DNA from: Martelella sp. AD-3 | Lineage (GTDB): Bacteria; Pseudomonadota; Alphaproteobacteria; Rhizobiales; Rhizobiaceae | DNA: 64,000 nucleotides | Assembly (NCBI RefSeq): GCF_001578105.1 | Contig: NZ_CP014275.1 | Location: 1,550,001-1,614,000 of the forward strand | Direction of reading: 5' to 3' | Part shown: one piece after another, positions 8,494 through 16,905 of the stretch | How positions within the stretch are numbered: position 1 is the stretch's first letter | Layout: each line of letters starts with the position of its first letter | The notes under the pieces: generated by a model | The model's input: only the letters and a program-made list of their open reading frames with translations | Database searches by the model: none | What the model was told of the DNA's origin: nothing | Translations under genes and position numbers: made by a program

Positions 8494-9594
8494 ATGGCAA
8501 GCATCGAACTCGAGAAACTGGTCAAGGATTACGGCGCGTTTCGCGCGATTAAAGGTATCGACTTATCTATTGAGGATGGATCTTTTGTGACCTTTGTCGG
8601 TCCATCCGGCTGCGGTAAATCCACCCTTCTGCGCATGGTCGCAGGTCTGGAAGAAATCTCCGCCGGCAGGCTGAGGATCGATGGCAGGGTGGTCAACGAC
8701 CTCGAGCCGCGCGAGCGCGACATCGCCATGGTGTTTCAGGACTATGCGCTTTATCCGCACATGTCGATTGCGGAAAATATCGGCTTCGGGCTGAAGATGC
8801 GCGGCATCGCCAAGGCCGAGATCGAAAGGCAGGTTAGGGAGGCTGCCGATATTTTGCAGATCACCCAGTTGCTCGAGCGCAAGCCCGGCCAGCTTTCAGG
8901 CGGCCAGCGACAGCGCGTTGCCATGGGCCGCGCCATCGTGCGGCGCCCGCAGGTCTATCTGTTCGATGAGCCGCTTTCCAACCTCGATGCCAAGCTGCGT
9001 GTCGACATGCGCACCCAGATCAAGCGCCTTCACACCCTGCTCAAGACCACCACCATCTACGTGACCCACGACCAGGTGGAGGCGATGACGCTTGCCGATC
9101 ACATCGTCATCCTGAAAGACGGGGTGATTATGCAGCAGGGAAAGCCGGTCCATGTCTATGAGCGCCCGGTCAGCCGCTTCGTCGGCGAGTTCATCGGCTC
9201 ACCGAAGATGAACATCATCGAAAGCCGCCTTGTCTCGGAGAATGACCGCCCGGAACTGCGCTTCCACGAATTCTCCCTGCCGGTCGCTGCCAGCGACGGC
9301 GAGAACGGCAAGGCGGTCGAGATCGGCATCCGGCCGGAGCACCTCATTCCCTGCACACCGGAGGAAGCACTGTTTTCGGCCCGGATCGACGTTCTGGAAC
9401 CGCTCGGCTCCGACACGCACGCCATCTGCCTGCTCGGCGATACGGAAATCACCGCGCGCCTTGCGCCGGATCCGTCCTATCAGCCGGGCCAGATCCTGCA
9501 CTTCACCGCGGATGCCAACAAGATCCACTTCTTCGACGCCAAAAGCGGTGACCGTCTCGACATGTCGGCCATGCCGCTCGCGGCCACGGTCTGA
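8494..9594 (+). CDS. Sugar ABC transporter ATP-binding protein (UgpC/MalK type)
   Basis: 366-residue cytoplasmic ATPase of the CUT1 class. Walker [10 protein letters not shown] is near residue 36, the Q-loop is [10 protein letters not shown], the signature is LSGGQRQR, Walker B is [16 protein letters not shown], and the switch His is in [12 protein letters not shown]. The C-terminal third is the TOBE/regulatory domain (IGIRPEHL). GGGAGGT precedes the ATG. It is transcribed away from the GntR-led operon that has binding protein and permeases but no ATPase, so it probably powers that importer; UgpC-type ATPases can also serve several importers. A strong stem-loop follows the stop. Confidence 0.95.
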   Translation: MASIELEKLVKDYGAFRAIKGIDLSIEDGSFVTFVGPSGCGKSTLLRMVAGLEEISAGRLRIDGRVVNDLEPRERDIAMVFQDYALYPHMSIAENIGFGLKMRGIAKAEIERQVREAADILQITQLLERKPGQLSGGQRQRVAMGRAIVRRPQVYLFDEPLSNLDAKLRVDMRTQIKRLHTLLKTTTIYVTHDQVEAMTLADHIVILKDGVIMQQGKPVHVYERPVSRFVGEFIGSPKMNIIESRLVSENDRPELRFHEFSLPVAASDGENGKAVEIGIRPEHLIPCTPEEALFSARIDVLEPLGSDTHAICLLGDTEITARLAPDPSYQPGQILHFTADANKIHFFDAKSGDRLDMSAMPLAATV

Positions 9595-9602
9595 CGCGCA
9601 AG

Positions 9603-9645
9603 GCAACAGGCGGCGTCCGCCCGCGCGCGGGACGTCGCCTGTTGC
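9603..9645 (+). terminator. Stem-loop after the ATPase gene
   Basis: Sixteen-base arms beginning GCAACAGGCGGCGTCC pair with the stretch ending at 9645 with one mismatch, around an 11-base loop. It starts nine bases after the ATPase stop. No clear T-run follows, so terminator activity is likely but not certain. Confidence 0.55.
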
Positions 9646-9806
9646 TCCTATTCGCAAGAAAGGATCGTTCGCCGGGCGAGCCATGGATCGGGAAGGTTCC
9701 TAAAGACGTCGAGCGTACCGTCGATCACTGACGCCGGCAGGTCGCCGATCTTCCTGGTGATCTGCCGCCCGCGAAACACGATGGCAGCAAAGGCCCGCGC
9801 GGGTTT

Positions 9807-10457
9807 TCACGTTTCGTTTCCGGATCCGGCATCCCCTTCGGGCACCTTGTAGATCGCGCGGCTCCATATGCTGCTTGCTTCCTTCACGACCTTGTCGAAA
9901 TCGAAATCGCCGGATTTCGGCTGCCAATCGAAAGAAAGCCAGCTGTAGGATGTGAACTCGACCATGATGACCAGCAGGAAGGATGCAATGTCCGGGTCGA
10001 CATCATGGCATTTTCCGCTTTCGACGCCGCGTTCGATATGTTCGCGAACGCGGTTGATGAACTTCCCGCGCAGTTCGTTCAGCGTTTCCGCCACTTCGGT
10101 ATCGAAGGTGGCGACCTGAATGACGCTGCGCATGAAGGCCCGGTGGCGGTAGAACATCTCCATATAGGTGCGATTGGCATTTTCGACCCGTTGCTGCGGC
10201 GTACCCGACTGGCGCGAGGCAGACAGCATGAACATCTCCCCCACAACGGTCGCAAGAATCGCCGAGAACACTTCGTTGCGATTCTTGAAATAGAGGTAGA
10301 ACGCTCCCCTGCTCACGCCCGCCCGCTCGACGATGTCGGCGACCGTCGTGCCGAAGTAGCCCTTCTGCGAGAAGACCGCCTCCGCCGCCTGAAGGATGAG
10401 GGTTTCGGTGTCATGACCCGAGCTGCGCTCGGGCCTGGAGTGTGCTGGCTGTTTCAA
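9807..10457 (-). CDS. TetR/AcrR family transcriptional regulator
   Basis: 216-residue regulator. The N-terminal helix-turn-helix domain reads ILQAAEAVFSQKGYFGTTVADIVERAGVSRGAFYLYFKNRNEVF at about residues 21-64, typical TetR; the C-terminal ligand domain is not family-specific. It is divergent from the branched-chain-type ABC operon starting at 10745, and three copies of TGACA-N4-TGTCA in the shared 287-bp spacer are probable operators. It is therefore the likely repressor of that uptake and catabolic operon, with the imported acid or its CoA ester as a plausible inducer. After its TGA stop the same frame continues open for about 49 codons, probably without meaning. Confidence 0.92.
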   Translation of the reverse strand: MKQPAHSRPERSSGHDTETLILQAAEAVFSQKGYFGTTVADIVERAGVSRGAFYLYFKNRNEVFSAILATVVGEMFMLSASRQSGTPQQRVENANRTYMEMFYRHRAFMRSVIQVATFDTEVAETLNELRGKFINRVREHIERGVESGKCHDVDPDIASFLLVIMVEFTSYSWLSFDWQPKSGDFDFDKVVKEASSIWSRAIYKVPEGDAGSGNET

Positions 10458-10503
10458 TGGTGATTCCGCTGTTCGGTTTTGGTCGCGCGCTTGGTCACAA
10501 CAC

Positions 10504-10517
10504 TGACATTTATGTCA
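10504..10517. promoter_or_regulatory. TetR operator candidate 1 (TGACA-N4-TGTCA)
   Basis: TGACATTTATGTCA, a perfect 5-bp inverted repeat with 4-base spacer, 47 bases before the TetR gene start. Same core as the two sites closer to the ABC operon; its placement suggests autoregulation. Confidence 0.7.
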
Positions 10518-10632
10518 CCACGTTTCAATCGCAAATCCGGGCCGACGTCGGGAAATTTTCCCTTAATAATCCTGCCATTGACCAACGGACTGCGGGCCCC
10601 GGAAATCAATTTCCGCAGCTTTCAATTGACAC

Positions 10633-10646
10633 TGACATCAGTGTCA
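10633..10646. promoter_or_regulatory. TetR operator candidate 2 (TGACA-N4-TGTCA)
   Basis: TGACATCAGTGTCA at 10633-10646 lies inside a larger inverted repeat at 10627-10646 with nine-base arms (TGACACTGA/TCAGTGTCA). It lies about 100 bases before the ABC binding-protein start and may overlap its promoter. Confidence 0.75.
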
Positions 10647-10699
10647 GTTATCTATTTCTCACTCTTCGATATTTGCGTTTGTATAAGCGAATTTGTCGC

Positions 10700-10713
10700 T
10701 GACACTAATGTCA
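10700..10713. promoter_or_regulatory. TetR operator candidate 3 (TGACA-N4-TGTCA)
   Basis: TGACACTAATGTCA, third copy of the motif, 32 bases before the ATG of the binding-protein gene, a position suited to blocking transcription initiation or early elongation. Confidence 0.75.
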
Positions 10714-10744
10714 TATTTAACGAAGAGCAGGAGGAGATTGAAAC

Positions 10745-11998
10745 ATGAACGGTTTTCGGAAATTACTCGCATCGGCTGCGCTTTCTGCGCTCGGCGTTAT
10801 CGCCGGCGTTCTGCCGGCCGCCGCCGCAGAGCCCGTCAAGGTCGGCTATATCATTCCGCTTTCGGGCGGCGCTGCGGCCTCGATCGGCCAGGAGATGAGC
10901 AGGGCGACCCATATGGCGGTCGAGCAAATCAACGCCGCAGGCGGAATTACCTCGCTTGGCGGCGCTCCACTGGATCTGCTCGAAGTGGATTCGCGCGGCG
11001 ATCCCAAGGTTGCCCTCACCGAGGCCGAGAGGCTGATCACCGTCGAGGACGTCTCGGTCATGATCGGCGCCTTTCAGAGTTCGGTCACCTTCCCGGCCAC
11101 GGCCGTCGCGGAAAAATACGGCGTTCCGTGGATCGTCGATCTGGCAGCCAAGGCCGACATCACCGAGCGCGGCTACAAATATGTGTTCCGCCCCACGCAG
11201 GTTCCCTCTTCGGGCAATGCTGACAGCGTTGTCGATTTCGTGACCTGGGCAAACGAGAAGACCGGCGACCCGGCGAAGACCGCGGCGATCATCTACGAGA
11301 ACACCGACTGGGGCCAGGATCTGGCGCAGCGCCTGCGCCAGCGCTTCGACGAGGCCGGGATCGAGGTCGTGCTTGATGAATCCTATCCTGCCAATGCGCC
11401 GGACCTGAGGCCGCTGGTTCTGAAGGTAAAAGGCCGCAAGCCCGACGTGATTTCGGTCACCGCCTATGCCGCCGATGCCATCCAGCTTCACAAGCTGATC
11501 GCGCAGATGCAGATCGACGCCAAGGCGGTCATCGGCAGCGGCGCCGGCCAGGTCGATCCGTCCTTCATTCCCTCCGTCGGCGAGGCCGGAACGGAAGGCA
11601 TCGTCAGCACCAATGGCTGGGCCGGCTACGAGTCGACCATCAACACCCCCTTCGCCAGGGATTTCTGGGACAGCTATGTCGCGACATACGGCACTGAGCC
11701 GTCCGAGTTCTCGGTCGTCGCCTATTCCGTCGTCTGGATCCTCAAGGACGCCCTGGAACGCGCCGGCTCCGCCGAGCCGGACGCAATCCGCGATGCGCTC
11801 GCCGAAACCCGGTTCGAAGGCAATGACGTCGCCAAGCTGCTCGGCTACGACGTGGTGTTCGACGAGAAGGGCCAGAACACCAGGAAGCGCTTCGTCGTCC
11901 AGCAGATCTCCGATGGCGTCTACCGCACCGTCTGGCCCGAGCAGGTTGCAGCCCCCGGCTACGAAATGAAGTGGCGCGCCGGCAAGGCCGCCCACTGA
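10745..11998 (+). CDS. Branched-chain amino acid-type ABC transporter substrate-binding protein
   Basis: 417-residue periplasmic binding protein of the LivK (HAAT) family. The signal peptide spans about residues 1-27, ending at AAA before EPVKVGYIIPLSGG, which is the typical family start. The two Leu/Ile/Val-binding lobes follow (MAVEQINAAGGI, DSRGDPKVALTEAERLI). GGAG precedes the ATG. It is the first gene of an eight-gene operon, and a perfect hairpin follows it. HAAT importers also take up aromatic acids, amides and other carboxylates. The acyl-CoA ligase and aldehyde dehydrogenase downstream make such a substrate more likely than leucine. Confidence 0.94.
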   Translation: MNGFRKLLASAALSALGVIAGVLPAAAAEPVKVGYIIPLSGGAAASIGQEMSRATHMAVEQINAAGGITSLGGAPLDLLEVDSRGDPKVALTEAERLITVEDVSVMIGAFQSSVTFPATAVAEKYGVPWIVDLAAKADITERGYKYVFRPTQVPSSGNADSVVDFVTWANEKTGDPAKTAAIIYENTDWGQDLAQRLRQRFDEAGIEVVLDESYPANAPDLRPLVLKVKGRKPDVISVTAYAADAIQLHKLIAQMQIDAKAVIGSGAGQVDPSFIPSVGEAGTEGIVSTNGWAGYESTINTPFARDFWDSYVATYGTEPSEFSVVAYSVVWILKDALERAGSAEPDAIRDALAETRFEGNDVAKLLGYDVVFDEKGQNTRKRFVVQQISDGVYRTVWPEQVAAPGYEMKWRAGKAAH

Positions 11999-12023
11999 TC
12001 CCATCCGATCGAACGTCAGCATC

Positions 12024-12047
12024 GCCGCCCTTCGCGCGAAGGGCGGC
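12024..12047 (+). promoter_or_regulatory. Perfect hairpin between binding-protein and permease genes
   Basis: A 24-base perfect palindrome with arms GCCGCCCTTCGC, 25 bases after the binding-protein stop. No T-run follows. It probably protects the upstream message or partly attenuates transcription so that the binding protein is made in excess of the membrane parts. Confidence 0.65.
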
Positions 12048-12080
12048 TCCTGCACCAGACACTCATTCAAGGGCCGATCC

Positions 12081-12962
12081 ATGTCGACCATATTACTTCA
12101 GGCGCTCCTGAACGGGATCGCGAGCGGCGCGGTCTACGGGCTGATTGCCCTGGGCCTCAGCCTCCAGTTTGGCGTGATGAAAATCATCAATTTCGCCCAC
12201 GGCTCATTCCTGATGATCGCGATGTATATCGCGGTCTGGGCGACCCGGAGCCTCGGGCTGCATCCTCTCGCAGTCATCGTTCCCGTCGCGGCCATCCTGT
12301 TTGTCGCCGGCTATTACATCCAGCGCTTCATGATCGAGCCGATCTACGCCAAGGAAGCAACCCGGGAGCCGATCGGGGTGCTGATCTTCACCACCGGCCT
12401 CTGGATTTTCCTCGATCACCTGTTCCTGATGATTGCGGGGCCGGATTACCAGGTCATGTCCGGCAACTGGTCGAACGAGATCGTCCTGATCGGTGACCTG
12501 ATCTTCTCGCTGCCGCAGATCGCGGGCTTTGTCATCGCCACATTGGTGACGATCGGCGTGATCATCTATCTGGGGAAGACCCGCAGCGGCCGCATGATCC
12601 GCGCGACCGGCCAGGACCGGGAAGCCGCAAGCGTGCTCGGCATCGACAGCGCCCACGTCTACCAGATGTCCTTCGCGATCGGCCTCGCGGTCGTCGGCGT
12701 CGCCGGCTGTCTGCTGGTGCCGCTTTATCCGGTGAACCCGTTCGTGGGCGACATTTTCGGCCTGCGCGCCTTCATCATCGTCGTACTGGGCGGCATGGGT
12801 TCGATCGGCGGCGCTTTCTGGGGCGGGATCATCATCGGCATTCTCGAATCCGTCGGCGCGCAGTTCGTGCCCGTATCCTTCGCCGAAGCGCTGATCTTCA
12901 TCGTATTTCTCGCCGTGCTCTACGTCCGGCCGGCGGGTCTGTTTGGATTGGAGCGCGAATGA
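12081..12962 (+). CDS. Branched-chain amino acid-type ABC permease (LivH)
   Basis: 293-residue inner-membrane permease of the LivH family with about eight hydrophobic helices. Family marks are the start LQALLNGIASGAVYGLIALGLSL, the motif INFAHGSF near residue 35, and the late GGMGSIGGAFWGGIIIG. It follows the binding protein after a hairpin-bearing 82-bp gap and overlaps the LivM start by four bases (ATGA). It pairs with LivM to form the channel. Confidence 0.94.
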   Translation: MSTILLQALLNGIASGAVYGLIALGLSLQFGVMKIINFAHGSFLMIAMYIAVWATRSLGLHPLAVIVPVAAILFVAGYYIQRFMIEPIYAKEATREPIGVLIFTTGLWIFLDHLFLMIAGPDYQVMSGNWSNEIVLIGDLIFSLPQIAGFVIATLVTIGVIIYLGKTRSGRMIRATGQDREAASVLGIDSAHVYQMSFAIGLAVVGVAGCLLVPLYPVNPFVGDIFGLRAFIIVVLGGMGSIGGAFWGGIIIGILESVGAQFVPVSFAEALIFIVFLAVLYVRPAGLFGLERE

Positions 12963-13960
12963 CCATGCCATCGAAACTGCTTATCGGAGGCCTTGTCGCG
13001 GTTCTTGTCCTTGGCACTCCCTTCGTCTTTTCCAATCCCTACTCGCTCTCGATCGTCATTCTGGTTCTGCTCTACGCCTATCTTGCCTATGCCTGGAACC
13101 TGATCGGCGGGATCGGCGGTCAGCTCTCGCTCGGCCATGCGGCCTGGTTCGGCATCGGCGCCTATAGTTCCACCGTGCTGTTCATCGATTTCGGGCTCAC
13201 CCCATGGATCGGCATGCTCGCCGGCGCGGTGATCGCCGGCGCACTGGCCGCCCTCATCGGGCTGCCCTGCTTCCGGCTTCGGGGCGCGTATTTCGCGCTG
13301 GCGACGATTGCCGCCACCATGGTGCTGCGCATCATCGTGGAAAACACCCACGGTCTGCTCGGCGGACCGCGCGGACTGGAGGTAACGCTGCTGCGCGACG
13401 CGCCGGCGATGTTCCAGCACACCCGCAAGGAATTCTACTACGCCGTGGCGGTGGTGATGGTCGGCCTCGCCTTCTTCATCAACCGTGCTGTCCTGCGCTC
13501 GCGTTTCGGCGCCTATCTGACCGCGATCAGAAACGACCAGGAGGCAGCCCTCGCGCTCGGCGTCAATGTCAGGCGCTACAAGCTCATGGCCTATGTGCTG
13601 AGCGCCGCCATGACTGCGATCGGCGGAACCTTCTATGCCCAGTTCGTGCTGTTCATCAGCCCGGAAAAGGTCTTTGGCGTGGCGCTCAGCGTTCAGATCG
13701 CCGTCGTCTGCATCATCGGCGGGCGGGGCACGCTGTGGGGTCCGATGTTCGGCGCCATCCTGCTGCTTCTCGGCGAGGAAGCGGCCCGCCGTTTCACCGG
13801 CGGCATCGTCGGCGCCGACATGTTGCTCTACGGCCTGATCCTGATGCTCGTCATCGCCTTTGAACCTCGCGGCCTCGTCGCAATTTTCGGCCGCATCGCT
13901 GCGTCACTTTCCCGTTCAAAAACAAGACCCTCTCTGGAGAAGAATGATGGCGCTGCTTGA
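12959..13960 (+). CDS. Branched-chain amino acid-type ABC permease (LivM)
   Basis: 333-residue inner-membrane permease of the LivM family. Characteristic segments are YAYLAYAWNLIGGIGGQLSLGHAAWFGIGAY near residues 39-69 and the cytoplasmic coupling loop RSRFGAYLTAIRNDQEAALALGVNVRRYKL near residue 180. Translationally coupled to LivH by ATGA overlap; its 3' end overlaps the start of the LivG ATPase by about 14 bases. Confidence 0.94.
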   Translation: MTMPSKLLIGGLVAVLVLGTPFVFSNPYSLSIVILVLLYAYLAYAWNLIGGIGGQLSLGHAAWFGIGAYSSTVLFIDFGLTPWIGMLAGAVIAGALAALIGLPCFRLRGAYFALATIAATMVLRIIVENTHGLLGGPRGLEVTLLRDAPAMFQHTRKEFYYAVAVVMVGLAFFINRAVLRSRFGAYLTAIRNDQEAALALGVNVRRYKLMAYVLSAAMTAIGGTFYAQFVLFISPEKVFGVALSVQIAVVCIIGGRGTLWGPMFGAILLLLGEEAARRFTGGIVGADMLLYGLILMLVIAFEPRGLVAIFGRIAASLSRSKTRPSLEKNDGAA

Positions 13961-14666
13961 ATTTCGCAATGTTGCCAAAACCTTCGGCGGGATGACGGCC
14001 ATCAGGGACATGTCGTTCGAGGTCGAAAACGGCGAAATCGTCGGACTGATCGGCCCCAACGGCGCCGGCAAGACCACCCTGTTCTCGATCGCATCCGGCT
14101 TTCTGAAGCCGACCCGCGGCAGCGTCCATTTCGACGGCGAGTCGATCGACCGGCTTTCGCCGCCGGCGATCTGCCGGATGGGCCTGTGCCGGACATTCCA
14201 GATCGTCCGCCCCTTCGGCGACATGACTGTGCTGGAAAATGTCGCGATCGGCGCCTTTCTGCGCCATCCCGGTCGCCCTGAGGCCGAAAGGCTGGCGATG
14301 GCCGTGCTGGAGCGGGTCGGGCTTGCCAGCCGCGCCACCCAGCGCGCCCGAACGCTGACGCTTGCCGGGCGCAAGCGGCTGGAAGTGGCCAAGGCGCTGG
14401 CCACCGAACCGCGCATCCTGCTGCTTGACGAGGTCATGGCGGGACTGACCACGGTGGAGACGGGCGCAATGCTCGACCTGCTGCGCAATCTCGCGGCGGA
14501 CGGGCTTTCCGTGCTGCTGATCGAACACAACATGCATGCGGTGATGAGCGTTTCCGACCGCATCGTCGTGCTGCATCACGGCGTCAAGATCGGCGACGGC
14601 CTGCCTGCCGATGTCGCAGCCGACCCGGCGGTGATTGCGGCCTATCTGGGAGGGGACGATGACTGA
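13947..14666 (+). CDS. Branched-chain amino acid-type ABC ATPase (LivG)
   Basis: 239-residue cytoplasmic ATPase. Walker A GPNGAGKTT near residue 37, Walker B ILLLDEVMAGL, and switch His in LIEHNMHAVM. The signature is LAGRKRLE, one of the degenerate LSGGQ versions common in LivG. Two adjacent ATGs (13944 and 13947) are possible; the second has GGAG at a better 7-base spacing. Its 3' end overlaps the LivF start. Forms the ATPase pair with LivF. Confidence 0.93.
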   Translation: MALLEFRNVAKTFGGMTAIRDMSFEVENGEIVGLIGPNGAGKTTLFSIASGFLKPTRGSVHFDGESIDRLSPPAICRMGLCRTFQIVRPFGDMTVLENVAIGAFLRHPGRPEAERLAMAVLERVGLASRATQRARTLTLAGRKRLEVAKALATEPRILLLDEVMAGLTTVETGAMLDLLRNLAADGLSVLLIEHNMHAVMSVSDRIVVLHHGVKIGDGLPADVAADPAVIAAYLGGDDD

Positions 14667-15372
14667 TATCCTTGAAATTCGACAACTCCATTCCGGTTAT
14701 GGCGATATCCGCATTCTGGAAGAGATCTCGCTGTCGGTTGCAGCCGGCGAGATCGTCAGCATTCTCGGCGCCAACGGCGCGGGCAAGACCACGCTGATCC
14801 GCACGGTCATGGGCACCTTGCCCGCAACGTCCGGCGAGATACGGTTCATGGGCGAGGTCATATCCGGAAAGCCCGCCCACCAGATCGCCCGGCTCGGGAT
14901 CGCCCAGGTGATGGAGGGCCGCCGGCTGTTCCCGCACATGAATGTTGAGGAAAACCTGTTCGTCGGCGGCGACATCCTGAAAGACGGGAGCAAGACCCGC
15001 AGCAATCTCGAGTGGATCTATTCGCTGTTTCCGCGCCTGAAGGAAAGGCGGCGCCAGCTCGCGCGTTCCTTCAGCGGCGGCGAACAGCAGATGCTGGCAA
15101 TCGGCCGCGCGCTGATGACCTCGCCGAAACTGCTCCTGCTCGATGAGCCCTCCATCGGCCTTGCCCCGGTCATGGTCAAGGACATCTTCGCCAAACTGCC
15201 GGCGATCAATAGCGAGGGCGTGACGATCCTGCTGGTGGAACAGGACGTGAAACGATCGCTCAAGCTCGCATCGCGCGGCTATGTCATCGAGCACGGCCGG
15301 ATCGTGATGGCCGGCACCAGCGAACACCTTCTCGACGATGACGGCCTGCGCAAGGCCTATCTGGGACTTTGA
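14659..15372 (+). CDS. Branched-chain amino acid-type ABC ATPase (LivF)
   Basis: 237-residue cytoplasmic ATPase. Walker A GANGAGKTT, signature FSGGEQQML, Walker B LLLLDEPSIGLAPVMV, typical of LivF. The ATG at 14659 follows GGGAGGGG and overlaps the end of livG by eight bases. It is followed within eight bases by the acyl-CoA ligase, so transport and metabolism genes are one unit. Confidence 0.94.
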   Translation: MTDILEIRQLHSGYGDIRILEEISLSVAAGEIVSILGANGAGKTTLIRTVMGTLPATSGEIRFMGEVISGKPAHQIARLGIAQVMEGRRLFPHMNVEENLFVGGDILKDGSKTRSNLEWIYSLFPRLKERRRQLARSFSGGEQQMLAIGRALMTSPKLLLLDEPSIGLAPVMVKDIFAKLPAINSEGVTILLVEQDVKRSLKLASRGYVIEHGRIVMAGTSEHLLDDDGLRKAYLGL

Positions 15373-15380
15373 GGTAAACC

Positions 15381-16886
15381 ATGCTGACACTTTCCGACGC
15401 GCTTGCCGCCAATGCCGTCAAATGGCCGGACGCCGTCTGCCTTGCCGATGCGCACCGGCAGTTCACATTTGCAGAATTGCATGCGCGGACAAACCGGCTT
15501 GCCAACGGCCTTCTCGCCATGGGGGCCCGACCGGGCGACGCCATAGCCGTCTATGCGCGCAATTCGATCGAATATATGGAGCTCTTCCATGTCGCAGCCC
15601 TGCTCGGCATGCGCCTCGTCACGCTCAATTTCTGGCTCAGAACCACGGAAATGGCCGTGTTGCTGGAACACTCGGATGCCCGCTTCCTGGTGATCGGAGA
15701 AAGCGCGCAGAACGAGATCGCGGCCAACCGGGCCCTGTTTCCCAAGGTCGAGCGTGTTCTGGTGATCGGAGACCCGGTGATCGGCGATGCGCTTTCATGG
15801 GCAGGTCTCGCGGAAGGCTCGTCCGATGCCGAGCCGGCGATAACGGTCGCCCCGCAGGCGCCGTACTGGATGATGTACACCTCCGGCACGACCGGAAACC
15901 CGAAGGGTCTCCATCGCTCCTTCCAGCGCACGGCAATGTGCATCTGGGCCGGCATTATCGAGTTCGGCTACACACGCCATGACCGTTTTCTGGCGCTTTC
16001 GCCGTTCTTCCACGGGGTGCATTTCATGCCCCTGATGGTGCTGCAGGCCGGCGGCAGCATCTATATCGAACCGGAATTCAACGCAGCGCGCGTGCTCGAG
16101 ACCATCGAGACGCAAGGGATCACGGCCACCTTCATGGTGCCGACCATGCTGAACCTCTTGCTGCAGGAGCCGCGTTTCGGCGAAACCGATTTTTCCGCAT
16201 TGCGTTCGGTGGTCACGGGCGGGGCGGCGCTGTCGACTGCAACCAAGACCCGGATGCTGGAGGCGATGGGGCCGGTGCTCCATGAATTCTACGGCGCCAG
16301 CGAAAGCGGCTTCATTACGGTTCTGCACCCGCAAGACCAGTGGCGCAAGGAGCGCTGCTGCGGCCAACCCTGTTTCGGCGCCGAAGTCCAGATCCGCGAC
16401 GAGCAGGGCCGCCCCCTTCCAGCCGGCGAAATCGGCGAGGTGTTCTCGCGCTGCGAAGGCCGTTTCGACGCCTACTACAAGGACGAGGCCCGCACCGCCG
16501 CTGTTCTCGACAATGGCTGGTTCACCGCCGGCGATCTCGGCCGGATGGATAAGGAGGGCTTCGTCTATATCGTCGACCGCAAATCCGATCTGATCATCAG
16601 CGGCGGCGAAAATGTCTATCCGCGTGAAATCGAAGACGTGCTCTCAAGCCACCCCGGCATTCTGGAATGCGCGGTGGTCGGCATGCCGGATCCGGTCTGG
16701 GGCGAAATGGTCGTGGCTGTCATCGTGCGCGACGGCGAGCCGGGGCCGACCGCCGAGGAGGTGATCGCCCACTGTTCCAGGCGGCTCGCCGGCTTCAAGC
16801 GCCCCCGCCGGGTCGAATTCGTTTCCTCTCTCCCGAAAAATGCTTCCGGCAAGATCCTGAAGCGCGAACTGAAGAATAACCTTTAG
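15381..16886 (+). CDS. AMP-dependent acyl-CoA synthetase/ligase
   Basis: 501-residue cytoplasmic ligase of the ANL superfamily, which activates a carboxylic acid to an acyl-AMP and then an acyl-CoA. The P-loop-like motif YTSGTTGNPKG is near residue 165, GASESG near 302, the hinge region TAGDLGRMDKEGFVYIVDR near 395, and the catalytic Lys lies in PKNASGKILKREL at the C-terminus. It directly follows livF. Its presence argues that the importer carries a carboxylic acid that is trapped as a CoA thioester. Substrate (fatty, aromatic or other acid) cannot be told from the sequence. Confidence 0.92.
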   Translation: MLTLSDALAANAVKWPDAVCLADAHRQFTFAELHARTNRLANGLLAMGARPGDAIAVYARNSIEYMELFHVAALLGMRLVTLNFWLRTTEMAVLLEHSDARFLVIGESAQNEIAANRALFPKVERVLVIGDPVIGDALSWAGLAEGSSDAEPAITVAPQAPYWMMYTSGTTGNPKGLHRSFQRTAMCIWAGIIEFGYTRHDRFLALSPFFHGVHFMPLMVLQAGGSIYIEPEFNAARVLETIETQGITATFMVPTMLNLLLQEPRFGETDFSALRSVVTGGAALSTATKTRMLEAMGPVLHEFYGASESGFITVLHPQDQWRKERCCGQPCFGAEVQIRDEQGRPLPAGEIGEVFSRCEGRFDAYYKDEARTAAVLDNGWFTAGDLGRMDKEGFVYIVDRKSDLIISGGENVYPREIEDVLSSHPGILECAVVGMPDPVWGEMVVAVIVRDGEPGPTAEEVIAHCSRRLAGFKRPRRVEFVSSLPKNASGKILKRELKNNL

Positions 16887-16905
16887 CATACCAGGAGTTC
16901 AATCA

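Noticed and set aside
10763..12091. Minus-strand open frame of 442 codons
   Set aside because: Fully antisense to the LivK-type gene and without any recognisable domain or ribosome site.
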